A stretch of DNA of 64,000 nt, from IMG/VR virus record IMGVR_UViG_3300028030_000011, positions 1 to 64,000 of that record, one strand, 5' to 3'. The stretch comes from a virus. Each line of letters starts with the position of its first letter. Position 1 is the stretch's first letter. The notes under the pieces were generated by a model that searched no databases, was not told where the DNA came from, and worked only from the letters and a program-made list of their open reading frames with translations. Positions 1 through 7,350 of the stretch are shown in pieces. Made by a program: the position numbers and the translations under genes.

Positions 1-19
1 ATATATATAGGATTTTGAT

Positions 20-80
20 ACGATTAATTTGATATGGATTCGTATCAATTGATACGAATTGTATCAAAAAAGTATCAATC
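20..80. promoter_or_regulatory. Palindromic operator or centromere-like site upstream of the ParB-like gene
   Basis: A perfect 22-bp palindrome, ATTCGTATCAATTGATACGAAT, occupies 38-59. It is flanked by extra GATAC/GTATC half sites at about 16-22, 62-66 and 72-76. It ends about 40 bp before the -10 box of the ParB-like gene. It could be the operator for autoregulation of that gene, a parS-like partition site, or both. The sequence shows only the symmetry and the repeated half sites; the binding partner is inferred. Confidence 0.6.
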
Positions 81-92
81 ATTTAAGGTTAA

Positions 93-105
93 AATGCTAT
101 AATAT
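93..105 (+). promoter_or_regulatory. Promoter of the ParB-like gene
   Basis: TGCTATAAT at 95-103 is an extended -10 box (TG, one base, TATAAT), about 35 bp before the start codon. I see no -35 consensus, which matches the other promoters in this window. The GATAC repeats just upstream would allow repression. Confidence 0.55.
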
Positions 106-137
106 ATTTATTAAGAACCACAAACAAAGGAGTTACA

Positions 138-983
138 ATGAGTAATAAAATAATAGCAATTCTTAAAGATATTGATGAATCAGAAGTATCATATCATAAA
201 ATATCAAGGTTTCAATATCAATGGCATGAGTTATCATATACTGAGCCAAAGATGAGTGATAGTGATTATGAAGCATTGAAAGAGGATATACAGCTATTAG
301 GCAAAGTGCATAATCCTGTACTTATTTATGAGAATAAGATACTTGATGGAAGGCATAGACAAAAAGCCTGTGAAGAATTAGACTTTTTGATGCCTATCAA
401 GAAACTTACTAAAGAGTATAACATATCAGACTTAAGAGAGGTAGTTAGGAGTATTCATATGGCAAGAAATAAGACACAAAATCAAAAAATTATACAAGCA
501 TACAGATTCAAACAGACAGTATCTAATGTTACTTGGGAAGATGCTGCGCAAAGACATGGAGTAAAAGTATTAGCAATTAAAAGAATCAATACTCTATATA
601 ATCTTCTTCGAGATAATAATCATGAAAAAGATTTTTATGAAATCATGAGATTATTTGAGTATGGTATTGTATTGAATGAGAAAAAATTTAATTGGTTAAA
701 TAAAAATACTTCATCTTTTAGTGGAGCTATTAAACAGTTTAAAGATTATCTTGATAATTTACAATCAAAAATAAAAAATAAAAATATTGATACAACTGAA
801 ATAAATCCTGAGACAGGTGAGACATTAAAGAAAGATGTAAATCCATTTATAGAGGAATATAATGATGAAAATGCACAATTAAAAAAAGAGATTGAACGAT
901 TAAAAAAAGAAAATGAACAATTAAAGTCACAATTTGAAGAGAAAAATATGACTAAATTGGTTGATAAAATTAAAAACATCTAA
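138..983 (+). CDS. ParB/sulfiredoxin-fold domain protein
   Basis: Residues about 40-110 form a ParB N-terminal (ParB/Srx) domain: a stretch ending in NPVLIYENKILDGRHR, with the hallmark D70-G-R-H-R motif, then an RKACEE-type helix. Residues 115-150 include a helix-turn-helix-like segment (WEDAAQRHGVKVLAIKRI). The C-terminus (about 235-275) is a lysine/glutamate coiled coil. ParB proteins bind centromere sites as CTP switches, but related phage proteins are nucleases or regulators. No ParA gene is in the window. Start supported by AAAGGAG 7 bp upstream. A role in segregation or regulation is inferred from the palindrome upstream. Confidence 0.75.
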   Translation: MSNKIIAILKDIDESEVSYHKISRFQYQWHELSYTEPKMSDSDYEALKEDIQLLGKVHNPVLIYENKILDGRHRQKACEELDFLMPIKKLTKEYNISDLREVVRSIHMARNKTQNQKIIQAYRFKQTVSNVTWEDAAQRHGVKVLAIKRINTLYNLLRDNNHEKDFYEIMRLFEYGIVLNEKKFNWLNKNTSSFSGAIKQFKDYLDNLQSKIKNKNIDTTEINPETGETLKKDVNPFIEEYNDENAQLKKEIERLKKENEQLKSQFEEKNMTKLVDKIKNI

Positions 984-1030
984 CCAAATGAACCACCTCT
1001 ACCACAACAACTAAATAGAAAGGAAAAATA

Positions 1031-1204
1031 ATGATAACATTAAGTATAAAAGTACATGATAAAACTATCTCTAAACATGATATTCAAAATATGACTTATG
1101 ACCAAGTATACCAATTGGCTAGTATAATCTCTGAAAAAGAGTGGAAGACTATATGCAATTGGTGGAATTATGCTAATCCACATAGCTATAGAATATTACA
1201 ATAG
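1031..1204 (+). CDS. Small hypothetical protein (57 aa)
   Basis: A 57-codon frame begins at an ATG preceded by AGGA and ends 12 bp before the next gene, which has the same AGAAAGGAAAAATA ribosome binding segment. The product has a beta-like N-terminus (MITLSIKVHDKTISKH) and a tryptophan-rich end. I do not recognise it. Position and ribosome binding site support it as a real gene of the leftmost operon. Confidence 0.6.
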   Translation: MITLSIKVHDKTISKHDIQNMTYDQVYQLASIISEKEWKTICNWWNYANPHSYRILQ

Positions 1205-1216
1205 AAAGGAAAAATA

Positions 1217-1486
1217 ATGGATAATAAAATTAGAGGCAATCAAAAAAATATTAGACCTAAAGATACAATTTTAGAGGATGATAATCAAGCAAAACAAACA
1301 ATAGATGAAGCATTTAAAGCTTTTGGCAAAACATTCAATACGTCTGATGATAAAATAGGTATAACATTTCAAGATGATGACAATACAGTTGGAATACCAC
1401 AATCATTAATTGATTTAGTTGTAGCTCTTAATCCTGTTGATAAAGAGAAGCAAAAAGCAATTACTTATGAACTCTTCAAAAAATAA
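1217..1486 (+). CDS. Hypothetical protein (89 aa)
   Basis: Acidic, mostly polar protein with no recognised motif; the middle (GITFQDDDNTVGIP) looks like a short beta hairpin and the end is helical. GAAAGGAAAAATA precedes the ATG. It follows the 57-aa gene closely and probably shares its transcript. Function unknown. Confidence 0.65.
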   Translation: MDNKIRGNQKNIRPKDTILEDDNQAKQTIDEAFKAFGKTFNTSDDKIGITFQDDDNTVGIPQSLIDLVVALNPVDKEKQKAITYELFKK

Positions 1487-1569
1487 AAAAATAAAATATG
1501 TTCTTAATTGTTAGTTATTATTGATAAATTATGAGTAATCTGATAGACTACTAATAAAAAGGATTCCAA

Positions 1570-2271
1570 ATGAATATATTAACACCATTCGGAAAAATAG
1601 TAGTTAGGTGTACATTTTATGGATTAATTTTAACAACAGTTACATCAACTGTAACTGTTGTATATATGCAATATATCTACAATAAAAAAATAGATATTGT
1701 TGATACTGTGCTAAGAAAAATAAATCTTCAACATATACAACAATATGAACCACCTAAACATACTGTAAACAAACCAAAGAATATTATGACTGCTGTAATT
1801 AATCATAAGCCAAATAATATTGACATATATTCTCCTACATACGTAATTACAGATAGTGTAAAGAATGCTATTTATAGCTATGAAAGTAACTTCAATACTA
1901 CAGTATTCTCTCCAAGTAGAAAACATAGTGGATTATGTCAAATGTCTGACGCTGCACTAACTGATGTATTTTATAAAAAAAATCATTTTGCATTTGCAAA
2001 AGAAGATTATAAAACACAAGATATGTATTGCACTAGAAGATTTAATTATATCCTGAATCTTCTAGTGAAAAAACATATTACTCCGAATATTATGAATATA
2101 TATACTGTTCATCAGTTAGGGTATAAAGGTGGTATTAATTTTATAAAAAAACATAAAATCAACAAAACTCATATAGTTAGCAATGTAAATAAGAAAAATC
2201 TTATTGATGCATGGATTAAACAGACAGAATTTAATCTCAATAAAGGATTAAATAAAATCAGAAAGGAATAA
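1570..2271 (+). CDS. Membrane-anchored lysozyme-like (putative lytic transglycosylase) protein
   Basis: Residues about 15-36 are a transmembrane or signal-anchor segment (FYGLILTTVTSTVTVVYMQY). The segment from about residue 96 has the layout of an SLT/lysozyme fold: a candidate catalytic Glu in YESNFNTTVFSPS, then SGLCQMSD (compare the GLFQ-type motif of the family), and near residue 178 VHQLGYKGG. It would cut peptidoglycan while anchored in the membrane or, if packaged, at DNA entry. It lies in the replication-side operon, far from the endolysin at 53.8 kb, which is odd for a lysis gene. Similarity is judged by eye, so the enzyme class is tentative. Confidence 0.5.
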   Translation: MNILTPFGKIVVRCTFYGLILTTVTSTVTVVYMQYIYNKKIDIVDTVLRKINLQHIQQYEPPKHTVNKPKNIMTAVINHKPNNIDIYSPTYVITDSVKNAIYSYESNFNTTVFSPSRKHSGLCQMSDAALTDVFYKKNHFAFAKEDYKTQDMYCTRRFNYILNLLVKKHITPNIMNIYTVHQLGYKGGINFIKKHKINKTHIVSNVNKKNLIDAWIKQTEFNLNKGLNKIRKE

Positions 2272-2275
2272 AAAA

Positions 2276-3148
2276 ATGAAATTAAAAAAGAGAAAAAATA
2301 AAAAGAAATCAATAAGTAACAACACAAAGAAGCTTCTCATTCTTACCCTACTAGCTTCAAGCTGTATAGATGCAAGTGAATATACTGATTTAGCTGATGA
2401 GAAAGTAAAAAATGTTTTAAAAAATACTATCTCATTGGCTACAAAATTACATCCAAAAGAAGAGTTGAATAAACTATATGAATTTTTAACAGATGAATTA
2501 AAAAATCATAAATATGATGAGAAATATATAACTGTAGAACAAGCTTTTGTACTATCAATCTTAACAATAGACAGGCATAAACTAGAAAACTTCTTTGGAT
2601 TTAAAAAATTTTCAATAGGTGAACTCGGTTCTTTTACTTCAAAAGAGGTAACTATATGGTTATCATTTTTAAATAAACTTGATGCATTCTGTAATACAAA
2701 ACCTTATGTATCAAAGATAGACCCAAAAGTTATAACAATTATAGAAAGGAGAAAAATAAATAAAAAGAAAAAGACTAGAACACATTCACAATCAAACAAA
2801 ATTGCATCAAAAACAGCTAAACTCTCTAAAGGTAAGCAAAAGTATATAGAGAAGAAAGAAAAGGTTAGAAGTGTTTTAAATAACCTCAAAATTTTAGCAT
2901 TTAAAACTAAGGTAGATAAATTTGTTGAAAATGATGATGATAACTTCTTTATATCTTATGAACCACCTCTCAATACTGACAACATAATATATATACAAGA
3001 TAGTATCAATGGATTAGATTATTGGCTATGGTTCTTAAAAGAAGATGTTAGATACTCATGTGATTGGAAACTTATTACATCTAAAAGATATATTGAAACA
3101 CAAGAAGTACTCCAAGAAATATCGAATGAAATCAAGGAGTTATGGTAA
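2276..3148 (+). CDS. Hypothetical secreted or lipoprotein-like protein
   Basis: The basic N-terminus (KKRKNKKK) is followed by a hydrophobic stretch LLILTLLASSC, which could be a signal peptide with a weak lipobox (A-S-S-C). The rest is charged and mainly helical, with a lysine-rich patch near residues 160-200. I do not recognise a family. It starts 4 bp after the stop of the lysozyme-like gene and ends in a TAATG overlap with the next gene, so these genes are probably translated together; a joint envelope role is inference. Confidence 0.6.
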   Translation: MKLKKRKNKKKSISNNTKKLLILTLLASSCIDASEYTDLADEKVKNVLKNTISLATKLHPKEELNKLYEFLTDELKNHKYDEKYITVEQAFVLSILTIDRHKLENFFGFKKFSIGELGSFTSKEVTIWLSFLNKLDAFCNTKPYVSKIDPKVITIIERRKINKKKKTRTHSQSNKIASKTAKLSKGKQKYIEKKEKVRSVLNNLKILAFKTKVDKFVENDDDNFFISYEPPLNTDNIIYIQDSINGLDYWLWFLKEDVRYSCDWKLITSKRYIETQEVLQEISNEIKELW

Positions 3149-3381
3149 TGGATGAATATATCGTTGTTAAAAAAATATTCCAAGAATCAGATAAGAATAT
3201 CTATAGAGGTTCAAGAGATGATTGCGAATTTGTAAAAACAATATTAGAGGAATATCATAAATTTGATAGAGATGTATCTATTTCAATAATTGGTGTATAT
3301 ACTGAATTTAATACTATTAGAAGTTTTATGAATGAATATCAATACGAATATGATGAATTAAAAAAGAAAGGAAAATTATGA
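3148..3381 (+). CDS. Hypothetical protein (77 aa)
   Basis: Unrecognised small acidic protein. An ATG at 3142 is possible, but AAGGAG lies only 2 bp from it and 8 bp from the ATG at 3148, and the latter gives a TAATG overlap with the preceding stop. I therefore chose 3148. The 3' end overlaps the next start as ATGA. Confidence 0.6.
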   Translation: MDEYIVVKKIFQESDKNIYRGSRDDCEFVKTILEEYHKFDRDVSISIIGVYTEFNTIRSFMNEYQYEYDELKKKGKL

Positions 3382-3857
3382 AACTATGGTTCAATAAAAA
3401 AACTAAGAAATTCTTAGTAACAGATGATAACTATAATAAGCCAATAAAGCTATTTATGAACAAGGTGGAGGTTACTTTTAAAGAGTTAGAGAAAAGCTCT
3501 TATAATGGATGGAGTGACTTCATATTGCCAAAAAGAGACAATGTTATTCTAATCCCTAATAAGCATGGTAAAACATTTAGTAAATTCAAAGTAATGTATC
3601 ACAATATAAAGATTGCTAAAAGATTTATTGATAGTGGAGATTTACCAATTTATACTCAACATCTTTATTCTATACATTTCTTAAAAACAGAAAAGATGTA
3701 TTGGATTCCATCAAAATATAAAAATAAAGGATTCCCAATACATCTTGAAGATACAGATGGGTTCATTGTATCAATACAATTAGATGATGATGATAATGAT
3801 ATGGCTATATTTGATTACTATATGGCTCAAACAATTAGAGATTATGTGAATCCGTAA
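3378..3857 (+). CDS. Hypothetical protein (159 aa)
   Basis: No motif recognised. The sequence is beta-rich in appearance, with an acidic run (DDDDND) near residue 135. It overlaps the preceding stop by 4 bp and has AGAAAGGAAA before the ATG. It is the last gene before a 277-bp gap that holds a long hairpin. Confidence 0.6.
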   Translation: MKLWFNKKTKKFLVTDDNYNKPIKLFMNKVEVTFKELEKSSYNGWSDFILPKRDNVILIPNKHGKTFSKFKVMYHNIKIAKRFIDSGDLPIYTQHLYSIHFLKTEKMYWIPSKYKNKGFPIHLEDTDGFIVSIQLDDDDNDMAIFDYYMAQTIRDYVNP

Positions 3858-3929
3858 GACTATTGATTATTGGAATTTCTAGTAATCAACTAAAAGGTAA
3901 ACAGAACCACCTCTACTCCCAACACTCAT

Positions 3930-4082
3930 CCATGAAGTTCAAAATGGATGGGATTGAAATTAAAATGTATTTTAAAGCAACCAAAGCAGGACACCGTAGG
4001 TGTTCTGTCGAAACCCTCGTAGAGTGGTTGGTTTAAAATATATTTTAATTTCAAGTCCATTTATTTTTTACTTCATGGACTT
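3930..4082 (+). ncRNA. Long imperfect hairpin with conserved internal motif (copy 1)
   Basis: This gap of 277 bp (3858-4134) is filled by one large foldback. Arms 3954-3983 and 4025-4054 pair over about 30 bp with one G.U and one mismatch; outer pieces CCATGAAG/CTTCATGG and AAATGGA/TCCATTT extend it. The tip is a hairpin, 3987-3995 with 3999-4007. Between tip and closing arm lies TCGAAACCCTCGTAGAG; its ACCCTCGTAGAG (4013-4024) recurs in copy 2. Both wobbles (in the arms and in the tip) are G.U only on the + strand, so the + strand is the likely functional one. It could be an RNA element or a single-strand initiation site. Confidence 0.55.
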
Positions 4083-4087
4083 ACAGC

Positions 4088-4109
4088 GTAATTGATTTAA
4101 GATATATTA
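4088..4109 (+). repeat. Shared flank box, copy 1
   Basis: GTAATTGATTTAAGATATAT with two more bases follows hairpin copy 1, and near-identical boxes follow the hairpins at about 4954-4973 and 5780-5800. In each case an A-rich stretch and a gene start or promoter region come next. It may be a promoter segment (TTTAAG then TATATT) for the downstream gene or a protein site; the sequence shows only the repetition. Confidence 0.5.
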
Positions 4110-4134
4110 ACAAAAAAAATAAAAAGGAAAATAA

Positions 4135-4740
4135 ATGCAAATTATAAAAAAATTATCAAATTTACCACTTAAAGTAAATGAAAAATATTTACTTGAAAAT
4201 ATTACTTATTTAAATGAAAAAAAAGGAATTTATCCACAAGTAACTTTTACAATAAAAAATACAAAATATCAAATCAATTCTCAAAAAATATTCAAAGATA
4301 ATAGAAAAGATTTTGAAGGTAAAGGTGTTGAACTCTGGTTCTTAAGTTGGAAAGATTATAGAGGTGAGAAAAGAGTTAAATTTAGTTTGGATTATGAAGA
4401 TATTCCAGACGAACCAACTGATATAATGACTGTATTTTATTTAATTGATGTAGATGGTTCATTATTCATCAAATGGCATAAAAAAGTTACTAAAAAAACT
4501 ATAAATGAATATAAAGATAGAATAAAAAATAATGATAATATGACTCTTATTGATTCAGTAAATATACCTGTTTTCATTAAACCAAACTATATTCTAAATG
4601 CAATGTTCAAATATATGAAAGATTCAACTTATGGAGATTATCTTATTAGAGATACTCAGAACCATACTACATGGAAGTTTATATGTGAAGTAGTTCTAAA
4701 TGAAGATAGTTATACTAAAAAAAATAAAACTAAACTTTAG
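4135..4740 (+). CDS. Hypothetical protein (201 aa)
   Basis: Lysine-rich mixed alpha/beta protein; no family recognised. The N-terminal third (LPLKVNEKYLLENITYLNEK) resembles an OB-like or beta-barrel start, but this is only an impression. AAAAGGAAAATAA precedes the ATG. It stands alone between hairpin copies 1 and 2. Confidence 0.6.
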   Translation: MQIIKKLSNLPLKVNEKYLLENITYLNEKKGIYPQVTFTIKNTKYQINSQKIFKDNRKDFEGKGVELWFLSWKDYRGEKRVKFSLDYEDIPDEPTDIMTVFYLIDVDGSLFIKWHKKVTKKTINEYKDRIKNNDNMTLIDSVNIPVFIKPNYILNAMFKYMKDSTYGDYLIRDTQNHTTWKFICEVVLNEDSYTKKNKTKL

Positions 4741-4755
4741 TTTTTTTGAGAGAAA

Positions 4756-4783
4756 TTGACAAAAAACTTTTACTCTGTATGCT
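4756..4783 (+). promoter_or_regulatory. Candidate sigma70 promoter with -35 box
   Basis: TTGACA at 4756-4761 and TATGCT about 16 bp later would place a + strand transcript start close to 4790, at the base of hairpin copy 2. It is the only clear -35 box I noticed. Its direction disagrees with the wobble pattern of the hairpin, so it may instead read into the gene at 5178. Confidence 0.35.
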
Positions 4784-4933
4784 TCTAGCCTAAGAAATCT
4801 TCAAAGATAAAAATGAAAAGGATAAATTTAAAAGATTTCTCTACGAGGGTAACACGAAACGCTTACAGCGTTCCGTACAAATCTTTCAAATTCATCCTTT
4901 TCATTTTCACTTCTTGCTTTCTTAGACTAGAAG
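4782..4933 (-). ncRNA. Long imperfect hairpin with conserved internal motif (copy 2)
   Basis: The gap 4741-5177 (437 bp) is largely this foldback. Outer arms 4782-4797 and 4918-4933 pair over 16 bp; inner arms 4810-4838 and 4879-4907 pair over 29 bp. The tip is AACGC/GCGTT. The 12-nt motif CTCTACGAGGGT (4839-4850) is the reverse complement of the motif in copy 1. All three flaws are A.C on the + strand but G.U on the - strand, so the - strand is probably functional, and on that strand motif order matches copy 1. The arms themselves are unrelated to those of copy 1. RNA or ssDNA function is inferred. Confidence 0.55.
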
Positions 4934-4953
4934 AAGGGTTAAGGAATGAAGAA

Positions 4954-4973
4954 GTAATTGATTTAAGATAGAT
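4954..4973 (+). repeat. Shared flank box, copy 2
   Basis: GTAATTGATTTAAGATAGAT matches the boxes at 4088 and 5780 with one change in the shared part. It lies about 20 bp beyond hairpin copy 2. From here to 5177 I see only A/T-rich sequence with TATATAAATATATATAA runs that may carry a promoter for the next gene. Confidence 0.45.
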
Positions 4974-5177
4974 ACTCTAAAAAAATAAACCTTTTTATAT
5001 ATAAATATATATAAATATATAAGGGTAATTTTCATCAAATCCCATAATCTTGGGAAACATAAGCATTTTAAGCTATTAATTTTGTCGCTATACTATAGTG
5101 CTGACCTACAACTATGTCGTTATAAAGGTAGTTTCAGCTACAATATTGTCGGTAAAATTATAATAAAAGGAGGATTC

Positions 5178-5636
5178 ATGGAAGAAATGAACCCTGATTA
5201 CGAAAGATATTATGATGGTTACGGTGTACCATATCAGCATTATAGCAAAAGATATTTTAATCTTATTAGCAAAATATATCCACCAGAGGAGAGAAATTTG
5301 AAAGCACAAAATACAAAAATAAATTCTGCATATAGAAAAGAACTCATTGAAGCTGTAGGTATTGATGGATATGTACTTATGGAATGGTTCGTAGAAAGAG
5401 TTACATACAGATATTTTAATCCACAAGATAATAAACATATAGGAGATTCATTAGGACTATCACCAAAAAAAATAGAAAGAATAAAAAAGAAATTAAAAGA
5501 GCATAATTATCTTTTAATAGTAAAAGTAAATTCAAACCCTGATGTGTATCAAACAATTATGGGTAAATCAGCAATTAAAGCTTATCTTGGAGATAAGTTT
5601 AAACCAAATGAACCACCACAAGATACTATACAGTAG
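5178..5636 (+). CDS. Putative winged-helix DNA-binding protein
   Basis: A 152-residue product. Residues about 55-115 look like a winged helix: LIEAVGIDGYVLMEWF, then HIGDSLGLSPKKIERIKKKLKEHNYL, the recognition-helix pattern of a transcription or replication regulator. The frame is open from 5082, but AAAGGAGGA lies 6 bp before the ATG at 5178, so I chose that start. The last codons and stop lie inside a 56-bp sequence repeated at 6640. A role in replication control is suggested by the RepL-like gene downstream. Confidence 0.55.
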   Translation: MEEMNPDYERYYDGYGVPYQHYSKRYFNLISKIYPPEERNLKAQNTKINSAYRKELIEAVGIDGYVLMEWFVERVTYRYFNPQDNKHIGDSLGLSPKKIERIKKKLKEHNYLLIVKVNSNPDVYQTIMGKSAIKAYLGDKFKPNEPPQDTIQ

Positions 5637-5663
5637 ACGATATGTTGATGGTTCAAAAACAAC
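5608..5663 (+). repeat. 56-bp direct repeat, copy 1
   Basis: A perfect 56-bp match to 6640-6695. The unit starts with TGAACCACCAC and contains ATGTTGATGGTTCA, so it can fold as a hairpin (TGAACCA with TGGTTCA, extended by CAC/GTTG pairing). Here the first part codes for the end of the winged-helix protein; in copy 2 it begins with the stop of the RepL-like gene. It may be a duplicated terminator. Confidence 0.75.
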
Positions 5664-5775
5664 TTAGGGTGGAGCGTTCTGCTATGAGTGTGCTTTAGCA
5701 CACGAATGTAAGAAAACCCACACCTTATACTACTTTTGATTACAAGCCTATTTATTTTTTACTTCATGGGCTTAC
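5664..5775. ncRNA. Third hairpin-rich element
   Basis: The gap 5637-6040 (404 bp) contains a foldback with a perfect tip, GTGTGC-TTTA-GCACAC, an internal loop, GTTCT/AGAA pairing and a weaker base (TAGGGTGG with CCCACACC). Its right edge (TTTATTTTTTACTTCATGGGCTTA) closely matches the right edge of hairpin copy 1. The 12-nt core motif of copies 1 and 2 is not obvious here, so this is a relative of the flank more than of the core. Confidence 0.4.
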
Positions 5776-5779
5776 GGCA

Positions 5780-5800
5780 GTAATTGATTAAGATATATTA
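5780..5800 (+). repeat. Shared flank box, copy 3
   Basis: GTAATTGATTAAGATATATTA matches the boxes at 4088 and 4954 with one base missing. It follows the third hairpin at the same distance as in copy 1. Confidence 0.45.
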
Positions 5801-5884
5801 CTCAAAAAAATACTAAAAGATATACTTGTTCAACTTTAGCATAAAAAAACTCATGCAAATCCCACAGTTATGGTCTTTATAAAG

Positions 5885-6022
5885 GTTTTTAGCTGTAACT
5901 GACAGTTACACTTTTATATGTTTTTGCTTCCAAAAAATATCAAATAATAACTATTATTTACATTATTGTTTGCATATTTATGTAATCAACAGTTACTATA
6001 TTGTATACTATAATAATTAATA
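5885..6022 (+). promoter_or_regulatory. Promoter and operator-like region of the RepL-like gene
   Basis: CTGTAACTGACAGTTACA (about 5890-5908) is a near-palindrome, and a related half, CAACAGTTACTATA, recurs near 5987-6000. TATACTATAAT lies at about 6003-6013, before the GTG start at 6041. Spacing suits a repressible promoter for the replication gene. Between 5800 and 5885 I see nothing definite. Confidence 0.45.
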
Positions 6023-6040
6023 AGAACAAAGGATTTTTAA

Positions 6041-6643
6041 GTGGCTAATGAGTTTAAAGTGTATCCTGTGCATCAAACTTTAGTAGAACAAAGAACTATT
6101 GATGACACAAGAAAATACATAGAAATTATGAAAAGTAAATCTTACAATTATAGAGTCAAATTAATAAAAAAGGATTTAAAAAAGATGAATAGAGAAGGGA
6201 TAGTCATATTTAATTCAATAAGCATGAACTCTGGTAAAGCAGTTCTTCCTATAATGAATTTAATTATTGAAAATACTAATAGGCATAATATGTTATGTAT
6301 TAATAGAACTACTTTTGCAACAACAACTGATTTGGTTAAATTAGCAAAAGTTTCAAGACCTACTGTTACAAAATATATAAAAAAACTTGTAGATAAAAAT
6401 ATCATAAAAAGACATGATAAAAATTTTATGCTTAGTCCATATATCTTCTATCCTAATATTGATGACTTTAACCTCAAAATATTACAAGAGTATTGGGATA
6501 ATGATTTTAAAAAAAGCAAAGAGTCTATAGCTTCTGAAATTCAAGTAGAAATAAACTCTATGCTTGAAGATGCAAAAGAATTTGTAGGAGCTTCAAGAAC
6601 AGAGTTTGAACAATTACAATCAGTTAAAAAAATGACTAGATGA
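6041..6643 (+). CDS. RepL-like winged-helix replication initiator (putative)
   Basis: Starts at GTG with AAAGGA 8 bp upstream. Residues about 60-140 resemble the RepL family of plasmid initiators: a helical block with GIVIFNSISMNSGKAVLPIM, then a winged helix (LAKVSRPTVTKYIKKLVDKN) and a wing ending LSPYIFYPN. RepL-type proteins start replication of small plasmids from a site often within their own gene. The C-terminus is a charged helix. The stop codon is the first base triplet of the second 56-bp repeat. Judged by eye; it could instead be a winged-helix regulator. Confidence 0.55.
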   Translation: MANEFKVYPVHQTLVEQRTIDDTRKYIEIMKSKSYNYRVKLIKKDLKKMNREGIVIFNSISMNSGKAVLPIMNLIIENTNRHNMLCINRTTFATTTDLVKLAKVSRPTVTKYIKKLVDKNIIKRHDKNFMLSPYIFYPNIDDFNLKILQEYWDNDFKKSKESIASEIQVEINSMLEDAKEFVGASRTEFEQLQSVKKMTR

Positions 6644-6695
6644 ACCACCACAAGATACTATACAGTAGACGATATGTTGATGGTTCAAAAACAAC
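6640..6695 (+). repeat. 56-bp direct repeat, copy 2
   Basis: Identical to 5608-5663. Here the TGA stop of the RepL-like gene is part of the repeat, and the next gene starts 15 bp after it. The two copies bracket the RepL-like gene and its promoter almost exactly, as expected if this gene had been inserted or duplicated through the repeat. Confidence 0.75.
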
Positions 6696-6709
6696 GAAAG
6701 GAATAAAAA

Positions 6710-7216
6710 ATGATTAATAAAATTAAAAAATATATTGAATATCTAACAACTATGAGACAACATATTCAACTGGTTCATAAAGATAGAGCTATCTATGGTC
6801 AAGTACAAACAATAGATGACATTATCAGTATTCAGAATCATTTAAAGAAATTAGAAGCAATTCTACAAAAAGAACTTGATGATAAAAGATACTACATCAT
6901 ATCATTTGATTGTAATGGTTTACTTGTAATTAATGATGTAGTAATCAATCAACTAGTGTTCTATCGAGAGTTAATCGACTATAAACCAGAAAATAAGCTT
7001 GAATTGATTGAATCAATACAAGAGCTTACCAAAGATGCTGATGAACAGTATTTAGCACTAATGCGTGATGATATAGCCCATTTACAATCAATTGATGATG
7101 AGATATGCTTCAATCATATTGAAACTAATGAATATATCTTCTTTAGTGAACAACCTGATAAGTTCAATGAAATATGTGAAAGAATATTAGATGAGCATTA
7201 TACGTTATCTAGCTGA
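6710..7216 (+). CDS. Hypothetical protein (168 aa)
   Basis: Acidic, mostly helical protein with a predicted coiled coil near residues 40-60 (SIQNHLKKLEAILQKELDDK). No family recognised. CGAAAGGAATAAAAA precedes the ATG. It is the last gene before the repeat-rich control region. Confidence 0.6.
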   Translation: MINKIKKYIEYLTTMRQHIQLVHKDRAIYGQVQTIDDIISIQNHLKKLEAILQKELDDKRYYIISFDCNGLLVINDVVINQLVFYRELIDYKPENKLELIESIQELTKDADEQYLALMRDDIAHLQSIDDEICFNHIETNEYIFFSEQPDKFNEICERILDEHYTLSS

Positions 7217-7221
7217 CTGAT

Positions 7222-7270
7222 GAACCACTCTAAATAGTGTTACCTATACAATGAGTCTATTGAGTGGTTC
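7222..7270 (+). terminator. Stem-loop after the left operon
   Basis: GAACCACTC at 7222-7230 pairs perfectly with GAGTGGTTC at 7262-7270; inside, AATAG and CTATT can pair. It lies 5 bp after the stop of the 168-aa gene. There is no T-run directly behind it, so it may act as a 3' end or processing structure. Confidence 0.45.
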
Positions 7271-7315
7271 AAATAGCTTAGAATTGATTCTCATGCTTTT
7301 TTCTACATTTTACTT

Positions 7316-7341
7316 AGACACATGGCTTTTAGCCTGTGTCT
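7316..7341. terminator. Hairpin AGACACA...TGTGTCT
   Basis: AGACACA (7316-7322) pairs with TGTGTCT (7335-7341), with GGC/GCC inside the loop. A T-rich run lies on its left side, so it would suit a terminator for leftward transcripts or a structured boundary of the control region. Confidence 0.4.
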
Positions 7342-7350
7342 TAATACTGA

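Noticed and set aside
3930-5800. MITE-like transposable elements
   Set aside because: The long foldbacks resemble MITEs, but their ends differ, no target duplications are seen, and the conserved part is internal and unpaired.
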